Part shown: positions 1-6,239 of the stretch, one piece after another
How the letters are laid out: every line of letters starts with the position of its first letter
Numbering within the stretch: position 1 is the first letter of the stretch
NCBI GenBank assembly: GCA_016783285.1
Contig: JADHWW010000092.1
Coordinates: forward strand, 1-6,458
Reading direction: 5' to 3'
DNA length: 6,458 bases
DNA from: Anaerolineae bacterium
Lineage (GTDB): Bacteria > Chloroflexota > Anaerolineae > B4-G1
Notes under the pieces: generated by a model
What the model was told of the DNA's origin: nothing
Databases searched by the model: none
What the model saw: only the letters and a program-made list of their open reading frames with translations
Translations under genes and position numbers: made by a program

Positions 1-1
1 C

Positions 2-388
2 ACGGAGAAAGCATCGGCCGAGACTCTGGCACAACTGCAACAGGCCGTGGCCGACATGGCCCAGGCCGCCCGCGAAGGCAACCTCGTCCGCCTGGCTGCT
101 CTCGACATGTCTTTCCACGAGATGTTATGCCGCGCGTCGGGTCACTCGCGCCTGCTGGACGTCTGGCTGAGCATGACGGTCCAGATACGCACCTTCATAG
201 ACCTGACCCACACGCTCTGTCTGCCGGCCGACGAACTGGTGTGCCTCCACACCGAGGTTGTTGAGCACATCCAGAACGGGCGTGCCGAGGAGGCAGGGCA
301 GACGCTGACGCGCCACATTCTCGAGGCGGGCGACTGTGTCAGCAAAGGGCAGGCCAAAATGTTGGACAAGTCTGATGCCTGTCTATAA
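2..388 (+). CDS. FCD-domain GntR-family transcriptional regulator, C-terminal part (5' end outside window)
   Basis: The frame is open from base 2 and ends at TAA 386-388, giving 128 visible residues; the N-terminal winged-helix DNA-binding domain must lie upstream. The visible part matches the all-helical FCD ligand-binding domain of FadR-subfamily GntR regulators. It has the LDMSFHEML helix followed by ASGHSRLLD, and the expected metal/ligand residues Asp35, His39, His83 and His105 of the fragment (the last in LTRHI). In this family these residues hold a divalent metal that helps bind small carboxylates; that is family knowledge, not shown here. A GTG at 47 could be called as a start, but homology continues upstream of it, so the gene is truncated by the window edge. 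The stop lies 12 bp before panB, and the panB ribosome site begins right after it, so regulator and pan genes are probably co-transcribed. Its operator and promoter should be upstream of the window. Confidence 0.85.
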   Translation, partial: TEKASAETLAQLQQAVADMAQAAREGNLVRLAALDMSFHEMLCRASGHSRLLDVWLSMTVQIRTFIDLTHTLCLPADELVCLHTEVVEHIQNGRAEEAGQTLTRHILEAGDCVSKGQAKMLDKSDACL

Positions 389-395
389 AAGGAGG
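387..395 (+). promoter_or_regulatory. Strong ribosome binding site for panB
   Basis: AAAAGGAGG lies just after the regulator stop codon and 5 bp before a GTG start. The strong Shine-Dalgarno match decides the GTG at 401 as the panB start. It also touches the regulator's stop codon, which suggests translational coupling. Confidence 0.8.
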
Positions 396-400
396 AACAC

Positions 401-1252
401 GTGAGTCGTAAAAAGGTTACAACCCTGAGTCTGAAGAACAAAAAGGAAAGAGGGGAGCCGATCACCATGCTCACCGCCTACGATTACCCCACCGGACTGC
501 TGGTGGACCAGGCGGGCATAGACATCGTCCTGGTGGGCGATTCGCTGGCCATGGTGGTGCTGGGCCACGAAAATACCGTGGCCGTGACTATGGATGAGAT
601 GCTGCACCACTGCAAAGCCGTAGCGCGGGGGGCCAAAAATCCCCTGCTGGTGGGCGACATGCCTTTCATGTCCTACCAGGTGGACGAGAAAGAGGCCGTT
701 CGCAACGCGGGACGATTCCTCAAAGAGGGCGGCATGGACGTGATCAAGCTGGAAGGCGGGTGCGACATGGCCCCCACCGTCAAGAGTATCGTGGACGCCG
801 GTATCCCGGTGATGGGGCACATCGGCCTGACGCCGCAGACCATTTCCAAGCTGGGCGGCTACCGGGTGCAGGGCAAGAACGTCGCCACCGCCAAAGCCCT
901 CATTGATGACGCTCTGGCGCTGGAGGAGGCTGGTGCGTTCAGCCTCATCCTGGAGGCGATCCCTGGCCCGGTGGCAAGGCTCATCACCGAGCGCGTAAAC
1001 ATTCCTACCATCGGCATCGGCGCTGGGCCGGACTGCGATGGGCAGGTGCTGGTCATCCATGACCTCATTGGCCTCTTTGACCGCTTTGTGCCCAAGTTTG
1101 TCAAGCAGTACGCCAGCGTTTTTTCTACCATCGCCGAGGCATTGACGAGTTACCGAGACGAGGTTGTCGCAGGCACTTTCCCTGGCCCCGAGCATGGCTA
1201 CGGCATGAGCGACGAGGCGCTGCAGGCGTTGTTGAAGGAGTTGGGCGAGTAG
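401..1252 (+). CDS. panB: 3-methyl-2-oxobutanoate hydroxymethyltransferase (ketopantoate hydroxymethyltransferase)
   Basis: PanB transfers a hydroxymethyl group from 5,10-methylene-tetrahydrofolate to 2-oxoisovalerate, giving ketopantoate, the first committed step of pantothenate/CoA synthesis in the cytoplasm. The 283-residue protein is full length for the family, a TIM barrel. Metal and substrate residues are in place: Asp47 in VGDSLA, Asp86 in VGDMPF, and Lys116 and Glu118 in IKLEGG. The catalytic-base equivalent is Glu185 in LILEAIP, followed by the signature PTIGIGAG at 202-209. The GTG start is chosen because an AAGGAGG site sits 5 bp upstream and the following residues lead straight into the conserved ITMLTAYDY segment. 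It is the second gene of the presumed operon, 12 bp after the regulator and 22 bp before the ketopantoate reductase, which is the next pathway step. Confidence 0.96.
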   Translation: MSRKKVTTLSLKNKKERGEPITMLTAYDYPTGLLVDQAGIDIVLVGDSLAMVVLGHENTVAVTMDEMLHHCKAVARGAKNPLLVGDMPFMSYQVDEKEAVRNAGRFLKEGGMDVIKLEGGCDMAPTVKSIVDAGIPVMGHIGLTPQTISKLGGYRVQGKNVATAKALIDDALALEEAGAFSLILEAIPGPVARLITERVNIPTIGIGAGPDCDGQVLVIHDLIGLFDRFVPKFVKQYASVFSTIAEALTSYRDEVVAGTFPGPEHGYGMSDEALQALLKELGE

Positions 1253-1274
1253 TCTTGAGGGAAAGGGACAGAAG

Positions 1275-2204
1275 ATGGCAGTGCGAATAGCAGTTGTGGG
1301 TGCCGGCGCAATGGGGAGCCTGTTCGGCGGCAAACTGTCTGCCGTGACGGAGGTGACGCTGTTGGATCCGTGGGCCGAGCACGTGGCCGCCATGCAACAG
1401 GATGGGCTGCACATCGTCGAACTCAATGGCGACGAGACGATCATTCCTGTGGCCGCCACTACCGATCCCGCCGCTGTGCCAGAAGTAGACCTGGTCATCG
1501 TCTTTGTCAAAGCACACGCTACGCGACGGGCCAGCCAGTGGGCCAGCCGCTTTCTGGCTCCTGATGGGCTGGCGTTGACGCTGCAGAATGGCGTCGGCAA
1601 CGCCGAGATGATGGCCGAAGTGCTGGGCGCCGATCGAGTCGTGGCTGGTATCACCTCGCACGGGGCAACGCTTCTAGGACCTGGTCGCGTGCGCCACGCG
1701 GGCAAAGGTCCCACCCACGTCGCTATGCGCCCCGAGGTCGCCGAAAGGCTGTCGGATGCGGCTGCTGCCTTTGGGCAAGCTGGTTTCGAGGTTCACCTCT
1801 CCGATGACCTGGAGAGTCTGGTGTGGGGCAAGTTGATCATCAACGTCGGCATCAACGGGCTCACGGCCATCCTGCGCGTGCCCAACGGCCAGTTGGTAGA
1901 GATCCCTGCCGCCAGCGCGTTGATGGCCCAGGCTGTGGCGGAGGCTGAAGCCGTCTGCCAGGCCAAAGGCATCGTTTTGCCCTACGACGATCCGCTGGGC
2001 CGCGTGAGAGAGGTGGCCCGCGCCACGGCGACCAACCGTTCCTCCATGCTGCAAGATGTGCTGCGCGGCGTTCCCACTGAGATCGGTGTCATCAACGAGG
2101 CGATTGTCCGCGCTGGGGAACGATTGGGTGTGTCCACCCCGGCCAACGAATTCATCGTGACGACGATCAGGGCGACCGAGGGCAGCTACGCAGTGAGAGT
2201 ATAG
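1275..2204 (+). CDS. panE: 2-dehydropantoate 2-reductase (ketopantoate reductase, PanE/ApbA family)
   Basis: The predicted reaction is NADPH-dependent reduction of ketopantoate to pantoate, the step after PanB. The 309-residue protein has an N-terminal Rossmann domain with the dinucleotide-binding motif GAGAMGS at residues 9-15, Lys79 in FVKA, and Asn105 in the conserved LQNGVGN loop. The C-terminal helical domain carries the catalytic lysine, Lys186 in WGKL, then Asn190 and Asn194 in NVGING, and the SSMLQD...TEI block with Ser256/Ser257 and the active-site Glu269. All residues expected of a working enzyme are present. The ATG at 1275 has a purine-rich GAGGGAAAGGGA stretch upstream and leaves only 6 bp-scale spacing to it. 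Family members sometimes act on other 2-oxo acids, but the position directly after panB makes ketopantoate the best substrate. The distance to the next gene is 19 bp. Confidence 0.92.
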   Translation: MAVRIAVVGAGAMGSLFGGKLSAVTEVTLLDPWAEHVAAMQQDGLHIVELNGDETIIPVAATTDPAAVPEVDLVIVFVKAHATRRASQWASRFLAPDGLALTLQNGVGNAEMMAEVLGADRVVAGITSHGATLLGPGRVRHAGKGPTHVAMRPEVAERLSDAAAAFGQAGFEVHLSDDLESLVWGKLIINVGINGLTAILRVPNGQLVEIPAASALMAQAVAEAEAVCQAKGIVLPYDDPLGRVREVARATATNRSSMLQDVLRGVPTEIGVINEAIVRAGERLGVSTPANEFIVTTIRATEGSYAVRV

Positions 2205-2223
2205 CGATAGAGGGGGTGAAAAC

Positions 2224-3552
2224 ATGACAAACGAAGAAATCATCGCTCTGAACCGCGAGTATGTGTTCTTTACGTGGGCCGTTCAGAGCCAGGTCAATCC
2301 TATCCCAGCCGTTCGTAGCAAGGGGGTGTACTTCTGGGACGCGGACGGCAAGCGGTACCTGGACTTTTCATCGCAACTTATGAACGTGAACATCGGCCAT
2401 GGCAACCAGAAGGTCATCCGAGCCATACAGGAGCAGGTGGAGAAGATGGCCTTTGTCTACCCCGGCATTGCCACCGAGCCAAGGGGGCGCCTGGGCGAAC
2501 TGCTGGCCGAGATTGCACCGGGTGATCTGTGCAAGACCTTGTTCACGCTGAGCGGGGCCGAGGCGAACGAGAACGGTATCAAGTTTGCGCGTCTCTACAC
2601 CGGGCGGCACAAGATCATCACTCGCTACCGTTCTTACCACGGGGCGACGGCCGGCGCCATGGCCCTTTCCGGTGATCCCCGTCGCTTGCCGGTGGAGCCG
2701 CTGATCCCTGGTGTGGTGCATGTGATGGATCCCTATTGCTACCGCTGTCCCTTCGGCTGGACGGTGGAGACCTGCCACCGGGAGTGCATTGCTCACGTAG
2801 AGCAAGTCATCTGCTTTGAGGGACCGGAGTGCGTGGCGGCGCTCATGCTGGAGGGGGTCACCGGCACCAGTGGTCTGATCATCCCCCCCGACGACTATTG
2901 GCCACGGATGCGCGAGATCTGTGATAAGTATGACATTCTGCTCATTGACGACGAGGTAATGAGTGGCTTTGGGCGCACCGGCGAGTGGTTCGGCGTGAAT
3001 CACTGGGATGTGATACCGGATATCATGACGGTGGCCAAGGGCATCACCGCTGGCTACGTGCCGCTGGGTGCCGTGGTCGTTTCCAGGGCCATCGCCGATT
3101 ACTTTGCCGACAGGCCGCTACCTATGGGTCTCACCTACTCCGGTCACCCGGTAAGCACGGCCGCCGGCGTCGCCACCATCGAGGTCTACAAGGAAGAGAA
3201 TCTGGTGGAGAACGCCAGGACGATGGGGGTGATCCTCAAAGAGGGGCTGGAAGGACTGAAGACCAAACATCCCAGTGTAGGGGATGTGCGCAGCATTGGG
3301 TTGTTCTCCGTCATTGAGTTGGTGAAAGACAAGGAGACGAAAGAGCCACTGGCCCCGTGGAACGCCAAGCCGCACGAAATGGGCGTCATGGCCCAGGTCC
3401 CAGGCGCGCTGCGGGCGCGGGGAATGTACACCTTCTCCAAATGGAATTGGATCTTTGTCGTCCCGCCGCTTAGTATCAACGAGACGGAACTGCGCGACGG
3501 CCTGCGCATTCTCGATGAGGTGTTGGACATTACCGACAGGGGGACTCGATAA
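2224..3552 (+). CDS. Class III PLP-dependent aminotransferase, substrate unknown (omega-amino acid type)
   Basis: The 442-residue protein is full length for class III (fold type I) aminotransferases. Visible motifs in order are GVYFWDADGKRYLDF at 34-48, the PLP-phosphate loop SGAEAN at 110-115, the ring-stacking YHG at 138-140, Glu210 in LEGV, the cofactor aspartate Asp243 in DDEVMSGFGRTG, the Schiff-base lysine Lys272 in TVAKGITAGYVPLGA, and TYSGHP at 304-309. ATG 2224 has an AGGGGGTG ribosome site 6 bp upstream. The FFTW start and the CYRCPFG segment resemble taurine/beta-alanine/4-aminobutyrate-type transaminases as I remember them, so a terminal-amine substrate is likely but unproven. Four cysteines (172, 175, 184, 188) cluster in one insertion. 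Its place in a panB-panE operon suggests beta-alanine formation from malonate semialdehyde, which would feed pantothenate; a catabolic role governed by the upstream FCD regulator is the alternative. Confidence 0.9.
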   Translation: MTNEEIIALNREYVFFTWAVQSQVNPIPAVRSKGVYFWDADGKRYLDFSSQLMNVNIGHGNQKVIRAIQEQVEKMAFVYPGIATEPRGRLGELLAEIAPGDLCKTLFTLSGAEANENGIKFARLYTGRHKIITRYRSYHGATAGAMALSGDPRRLPVEPLIPGVVHVMDPYCYRCPFGWTVETCHRECIAHVEQVICFEGPECVAALMLEGVTGTSGLIIPPDDYWPRMREICDKYDILLIDDEVMSGFGRTGEWFGVNHWDVIPDIMTVAKGITAGYVPLGAVVVSRAIADYFADRPLPMGLTYSGHPVSTAAGVATIEVYKEENLVENARTMGVILKEGLEGLKTKHPSVGDVRSIGLFSVIELVKDKETKEPLAPWNAKPHEMGVMAQVPGALRARGMYTFSKWNWIFVVPPLSINETELRDGLRILDEVLDITDRGTR

Positions 3553-3573
3553 GAACTAGAAGAACGTGCCGCT

Positions 3574-4065
3574 ATGGATAATCTCCTGGCGATGTTCGGT
3601 TTTCTGTCCATCTTTCACGTCATCGGTGCGGTGGCCCTGGCTAACGGTCTGCGCGGAGTGTGGAGCGGACTACGCGACAGGAGGCGAGGGGGCTGCAGGG
3701 CACTTTTTTTCGTGGTGTGGGGGGCGATGTTCGGCTGCCTGCCCTTTGGCTTTGGCCTGGAACTGGCGGCTGGGGAGGGGGGGACGCCCCTTGTTCTGCT
3801 CGGCGAGGCATTCATCTGGGGGAGCGTGTTCCTGGTAGCCTTGCTGGCCCAGGATGCAGTGCTGAACTGGCTGCGCCCTTTCCTCCACAGAGATATGTGG
3901 CTCATGGCCTTTGGAGGATCGTTCATGGTGGTCGGCACGTGGGTAGGTAGTTCGATGGCCAGGGATGATCAGATGTTCGGGTTGCTGCTTGGCGGCGTCT
4001 TTGCGCTGGTTGGCGGTGTCATCTTTGCTATTGGTGTCTGGAATTACCTCAAGGCGATGCGCTAG
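3574..4065 (+). CDS. Hypothetical five-helix integral membrane protein
   Basis: I do not recognise this 163-residue protein. It is strongly hydrophobic, with five likely membrane helices at about residues 5-28, 43-63, 72-93, 108-126 and 134-157. A positively charged loop (RDRRRGGCR, 34-42) between helices 1 and 2 should face the cytoplasm. No catalytic motif, signal-peptide cleavage site or known transporter signature is visible. It lies 21 bp after the aminotransferase and 11 bp before the phosphatase gene, so it is probably co-transcribed. The ribosome site is weak (AGAAG at 3559-3563 only), so translation may depend on coupling. The gene contains a T7 run (3704-3710), a G7 run (3777-3783) and other long G runs, which are sites where sequencing or replication slippage could break the frame; the frame is intact here. 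Confidence 0.7.
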   Translation: MDNLLAMFGFLSIFHVIGAVALANGLRGVWSGLRDRRRGGCRALFFVVWGAMFGCLPFGFGLELAAGEGGTPLVLLGEAFIWGSVFLVALLAQDAVLNWLRPFLHRDMWLMAFGGSFMVVGTWVGSSMARDDQMFGLLLGGVFALVGGVIFAIGVWNYLKAMR

Positions 4066-4076
4066 ACCACATAGAG

Positions 4077-4859
4077 ATGACACAGATGTTACAGACTGCC
4101 GTCGAGGCGGCCCGGCGGGCCGGTCAGGTGCTCTTGGAGCGTTACCCAGCCGGGCGCACGCTCATTGTCAAGGGCTACCGCGATATCGTCACCGATGCCG
4201 ACACCGCTGCTGAAGCGATTATTCTTGGCAGGATCCGCGCCCGTTTTCCCGATCACACCATCGTCTCCGAGGAGGCGGGGGGCAACGAGATCAGCAGCGG
4301 CTACACGTGGATCGTGGACCCGCTGGATGGGACGACCAACTACGCGCACCGCGTCCCCATTTTCGCCGTCTCCATCGGCGTGCTGGAACAGGGCGAGCCG
4401 CTCATCGGCGTGATCTACGACCCGTTGCGCGATCAGATGTTTGTGGCCGAGCGGGGGGGCGGAGCCAGGCTTAACGGCGCGCCGATGCACGTCAGCCGTG
4501 TGGCGAGTCTGGGCCATGCGGGAGTGAGTCTGGACTGGGGGCACAGCGACGCGTTGCGCGAGCGGGTGCTGGCATATCTACACCAAGTTGCCCCGCGCTG
4601 TGGCACGCTGCGTGTATTGGGATCAGCGACGTTGGCGCAGGCCTACGTAGCGGCGGGATGGCTGGACGCCTATTTCAGCCTGGGGCTGAAGCCTTGGGAT
4701 GCTGCTGCTGGGACGCTCCTCGTTGTCGAGGCGGGCGGGCGATGCAGCACGCCGGAAGGGGAACCGTACCATGTGGATTTGCCGGGCTGCCTGGCGACGA
4801 ACGATCTTATCCACGACGAGTTGCTGGCCGCAATGAATGTCGCTGACGCTCGCGTGTAG
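4077..4859 (+). CDS. Inositol monophosphatase family protein (SuhB-like)
   Basis: This is a 260-residue metal-dependent phosphatase of the inositol monophosphatase/FIG superfamily, full length. The metal-binding residues are Glu65 in VSEEAGG, Asp81 and Asp84 in WIVDPLDGTTNY (the family signature at 78-89), and Asp207 in KPWDAAAG, with the C-terminal LVVEAGG signature following. The enzyme hydrolyses small phosphate monoesters with Mg2+. Inositol-1-phosphate is the usual annotation, but bacterial members vary (NADP, fructose bisphosphate, histidinol phosphate), and the substrate cannot be fixed here. The start at ATG 4077 is supported by the usual family N-terminus (M..ML..A..AAR.AG); a second ATG at 4086 is possible. 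Neither has a good ribosome site, and the 11 bp gap to the membrane protein suggests coupled translation. It is the last plus-strand gene before the shared terminator, which lies about 115 bp downstream. Confidence 0.92.
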   Translation: MTQMLQTAVEAARRAGQVLLERYPAGRTLIVKGYRDIVTDADTAAEAIILGRIRARFPDHTIVSEEAGGNEISSGYTWIVDPLDGTTNYAHRVPIFAVSIGVLEQGEPLIGVIYDPLRDQMFVAERGGGARLNGAPMHVSRVASLGHAGVSLDWGHSDALRERVLAYLHQVAPRCGTLRVLGSATLAQAYVAAGWLDAYFSLGLKPWDAAAGTLLVVEAGGRCSTPEGEPYHVDLPGCLATNDLIHDELLAAMNVADARV

Positions 4860-4975
4860 AGAGGCCTGTTTCGCTACGCCCTTGCCCGCAGCGCATCGCG
4901 CCAGGTGCCGTGGGTTGTGCTGCAGGGTAGAGTGGGGGGGATGGAGCGCTGGCCCCAACCTGGAAGAGAAGAACG
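4860..4975. other. Intergenic spacer after the phosphatase gene; nothing recognised
   Basis: About 115 bp separate the phosphatase stop codon from the terminator hairpin. No open frame with protein-like composition, tRNA or clear promoter was seen on either strand. It is probably the 3' untranslated region of the plus-strand operon. Confidence 0.5.
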
Positions 4976-5006
4976 AAAGGCCCTTGCGTATGGCAAGGGC
5001 CTTTTC
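4976..5006. terminator. Bidirectional intrinsic terminator
   Basis: GGCCCTTGC (4979-4987) and GCAAGGGCC (4993-5001) form a perfect 9-bp stem around the 5-base loop GTATG. The stem extends through AAA/TTT to about 12 bp. On the plus strand it is followed by TTTTC, ending the operon that finishes at 4859. On the minus strand it is followed by TTTCGTTC, ending the tadA-tRNA-Ser transcript. The minus-strand T tract is short, so efficiency that way is less sure. Confidence 0.85.
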
Positions 5007-5096
5007 TGGCGGAGGGAGTGGGATTTGAACCCACGGAGCTCGAAAGCTCACCGCATTTCGAGTGCGGCGCCATAAGCCGGACTAGGCGATCCCTCC
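5007..5096 (-). tRNA. tRNA-Ser, anticodon CGA, CCA encoded
   Basis: Read on the minus strand, the acceptor arms are GGAGGGA (5090-5096) and TCCCTCC (5011-5017), pairing fully. The D arm is GCC/GGC. The anticodon arm is CCGCA-CTCGAAA-TGCGG, giving anticodon CGA, which reads the serine codon UCG. A long variable arm GAGCT-TTCG-AGCTC is diagnostic of class II tRNAs. The T arm is GTGGG-TTCAAAT-CCCAC, the discriminator base is G (usual for serine), and a genomic CCA sits at 5007-5009. The first 49 bases of this gene also encode the end of tadA in the same strand. No clear separate promoter was seen in the 60 bp upstream, so it is probably transcribed with tadA. The terminator stem starts within a few bases of the CCA. 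Confidence 0.97.
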
Positions 5097-5554
5097 ATTG
5101 TTGCTTTTTCCCGCAGGCTGGCGAAGAATCGTTCCATCAGAGCGAGGGCCTCCTCTGCCAGTACGCCACGGGTAACGGCCACCTGGTGGTTGAAGCGCGA
5201 GTCGCGCAGAAGTTCAACCACTGATCCTGCGGCGCCTGCCTTAGGATCGTCGGCCCCGTACACTAGCCGAGACAACCGGGCTGCCACCATCGCGCCAGCG
5301 CACATCGGGCAGGGCTCCAGCGTGCAGTAGAGCGTCACGCCCACCAGCCGCCAGCCGCCCAGCGTGCGGGCTGCCTCCCGGAGCGCAATCACCTCCGCGT
5401 GGGCGGTCGGGTCGGCATCGATTTCTTTGCGGTTGTGCCCCTGCCCGACAATGATCCCTCCGTGCACGGCCACTGCACCGACGGGTACATCGCCGTGGGC
5501 CAGGGCTTGCTCCGCCTCGGTCAGTGCCTTGCGCATCCAGGCTGCGTCGTCCAC
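5048..5554 (-). CDS. tadA: tRNA-specific adenosine deaminase (A34 to inosine)
   Basis: TadA deaminates the wobble adenosine of tRNA-Arg(ACG) to inosine. The 168-residue protein shows the N-terminal WMRKALTEAEQA helix, GDVPVGAVAV at 21-30, Asn41 in GHNR, the zinc and proton-shuttle motif His52-Ala53-Glu54, and the second zinc motif Pro81-Cys82-Pro-Met-Cys85, then the FN....V..GV..EE....L..FF tail. The open frame continues upstream to 5809 inside rdgB, but that part resembles nothing; GTG 5554 is chosen because it gives the normal TadA N-terminus and lies just after a promoter. There is no ribosome site before it. After FFASLREK (143-150) the frame enters the tRNA-Ser gene: codon 153 ends on the first tRNA base, and residues 154-168 plus TGA (5048-5050) are tRNA sequence. 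This tail is unlikely to be needed for catalysis. Confidence 0.93.
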   Translation of the reverse strand: MDDAAWMRKALTEAEQALAHGDVPVGAVAVHGGIIVGQGHNRKEIDADPTAHAEVIALREAARTLGGWRLVGVTLYCTLEPCPMCAGAMVAARLSRLVYGADDPKAGAAGSVVELLRDSRFNHQVAVTRGVLAEEALALMERFFASLREKATMEGSPSPAYGAALEMR

Positions 5555-5560
5555 GGTGAT

Positions 5561-5589
5561 ATTATAACACAAGCCGGATGAGGCGACAA
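5561..5589 (-). promoter_or_regulatory. Sigma-70-type promoter of tadA (leaderless)
   Basis: On the minus strand a perfect TATAAT (5561-5566) lies 17 bp downstream of TTGTCG (5584-5589, four of six bases matching TTGACA). The seventh base after TATAAT is the G of the tadA GTG at 5554, so the predicted transcription start coincides with the start codon. The promoter sits in the 50-bp gap after rdgB, with the -35 box 15 bp beyond the rdgB stop codon. Confidence 0.72.
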
Positions 5590-5604
5590 CGCTGCCCGCC
5601 GTGC

Positions 5605-6213
5605 CTAGCGGCGAGCGGGTGGTTTTTGTGCCAGCAGGCGGCGGAGTGTGGGCAGTGCCGTTTCGACAGCCCGGGCGCGGTGGCTGATACGGTTCTTCTC
5701 CGTCTGTGGTAGTTGGGCCATCGTGCAGCGGTACTCGGGCAAGTAAAAGACCGGATCGTAACCAAAGCCGCCCTGTCCTGTCGGCTCGAAGGCGATCAGA
5801 CCCTCGCATACTCCCTCGGTGCTGTAGAGTTCCCTCGCCGGCGTAGCAATGGCAACTACGCAGCGAAACCGGGCCGTGCGTTGCTCCCAGGCCACGCGGC
5901 GTATGCGTGCCAGGAGCGCTGCTACCCGATCAATGTCGTGTCCCGGAGCATAGCGGGCAGAGTGAATGCCAGGAGCGCCGTCTATGGCATCTACCTCGAG
6001 CCCCGAATCGTCGGCCAACGTGAGCAGGCCAGAGGCGTGCGCGTAGGCCAGGGCTTTTTGGCTGGCGTTGTCCGCGTAAGTGGTGCCGTCCTCAGGCACC
6101 TCTATCTGTAGGCCAAGTTCGGATGGGAAGCGGAGATTTGTTTTCAGAGATGCGAGCAGGATTCGGAACTCGCGTGCTTTGCCTGGATTCTGGGTGGCGA
6201 TGAGGAGTTCCAT
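5605..6213 (-). CDS. rdgB: dITP/XTP pyrophosphatase (RdgB/HAM1 family)
   Basis: The enzyme hydrolyses non-canonical purine triphosphates (dITP, ITP, XTP) to monophosphate and pyrophosphate, keeping them out of DNA and RNA. The 202-residue protein is of usual length. Visible motifs are the N-terminal substrate loop TQNPGK (7-12), the metal region TYADNASQKA (45-54), the catalytic DDSGLEVDA (68-76) with Asp69, PGIHSARY (81-88), the base-recognition GGFGYDPVFYLPE (148-160), and the C-terminal EKNRISHRA (172-180) including Ser177-His178-Arg179. ATG 6213 matches the family N-terminus exactly. An AGGAG lies upstream but about 12 bases away, which is longer than optimal. It is the first minus-strand gene here and is followed 50 bp later by tadA, which has its own promoter, so the two may be only partly co-transcribed. 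Confidence 0.95.
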   Translation of the reverse strand: MELLIATQNPGKAREFRILLASLKTNLRFPSELGLQIEVPEDGTTYADNASQKALAYAHASGLLTLADDSGLEVDAIDGAPGIHSARYAPGHDIDRVAALLARIRRVAWEQRTARFRCVVAIATPARELYSTEGVCEGLIAFEPTGQGGFGYDPVFYLPEYRCTMAQLPQTEKNRISHRARAVETALPTLRRLLAQKPPARR

Positions 6214-6239
6214 AGCAGAGTGTTTCTCCTACCTATGTA

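Noticed and set aside
383..1714. A 443-codon minus-strand open frame opposite panB and panE
   Set aside because: It is a shadow frame produced by high GC content; the plus-strand genes carry full family motifs, and this translation is low-complexity without any recognisable domain.
3771..3783. G-rich run as a G-quadruplex or programmed slippage site
   Set aside because: It lies in an open, helix-coding frame with no alternative frame product of interest; there is no evidence beyond base composition.
5097..5160. Separate promoter for tRNA-Ser within the end of tadA
   Set aside because: No pair of -35 and -10 boxes with acceptable match and spacing was found on the minus strand.
5595..5619. 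GC-rich hairpin around the rdgB stop codon, considered as a terminator
   Set aside because: The arms are short (CCCGC/GCGGG or GCCG/CGGC), compete with each other, and no T run follows on the minus strand.
5555..5809. N-terminal extension of the tadA frame by 85 codons
   Set aside because: It overlaps rdgB, has no TadA-like sequence, and the promoter at 5561-5589 would lie inside it; the normal TadA N-terminus begins at GTG 5554.
5713..6111. 132-codon plus-strand open frame opposite rdgB
   Set aside because: It is antisense to a gene with complete RdgB motifs and has no recognisable protein features.
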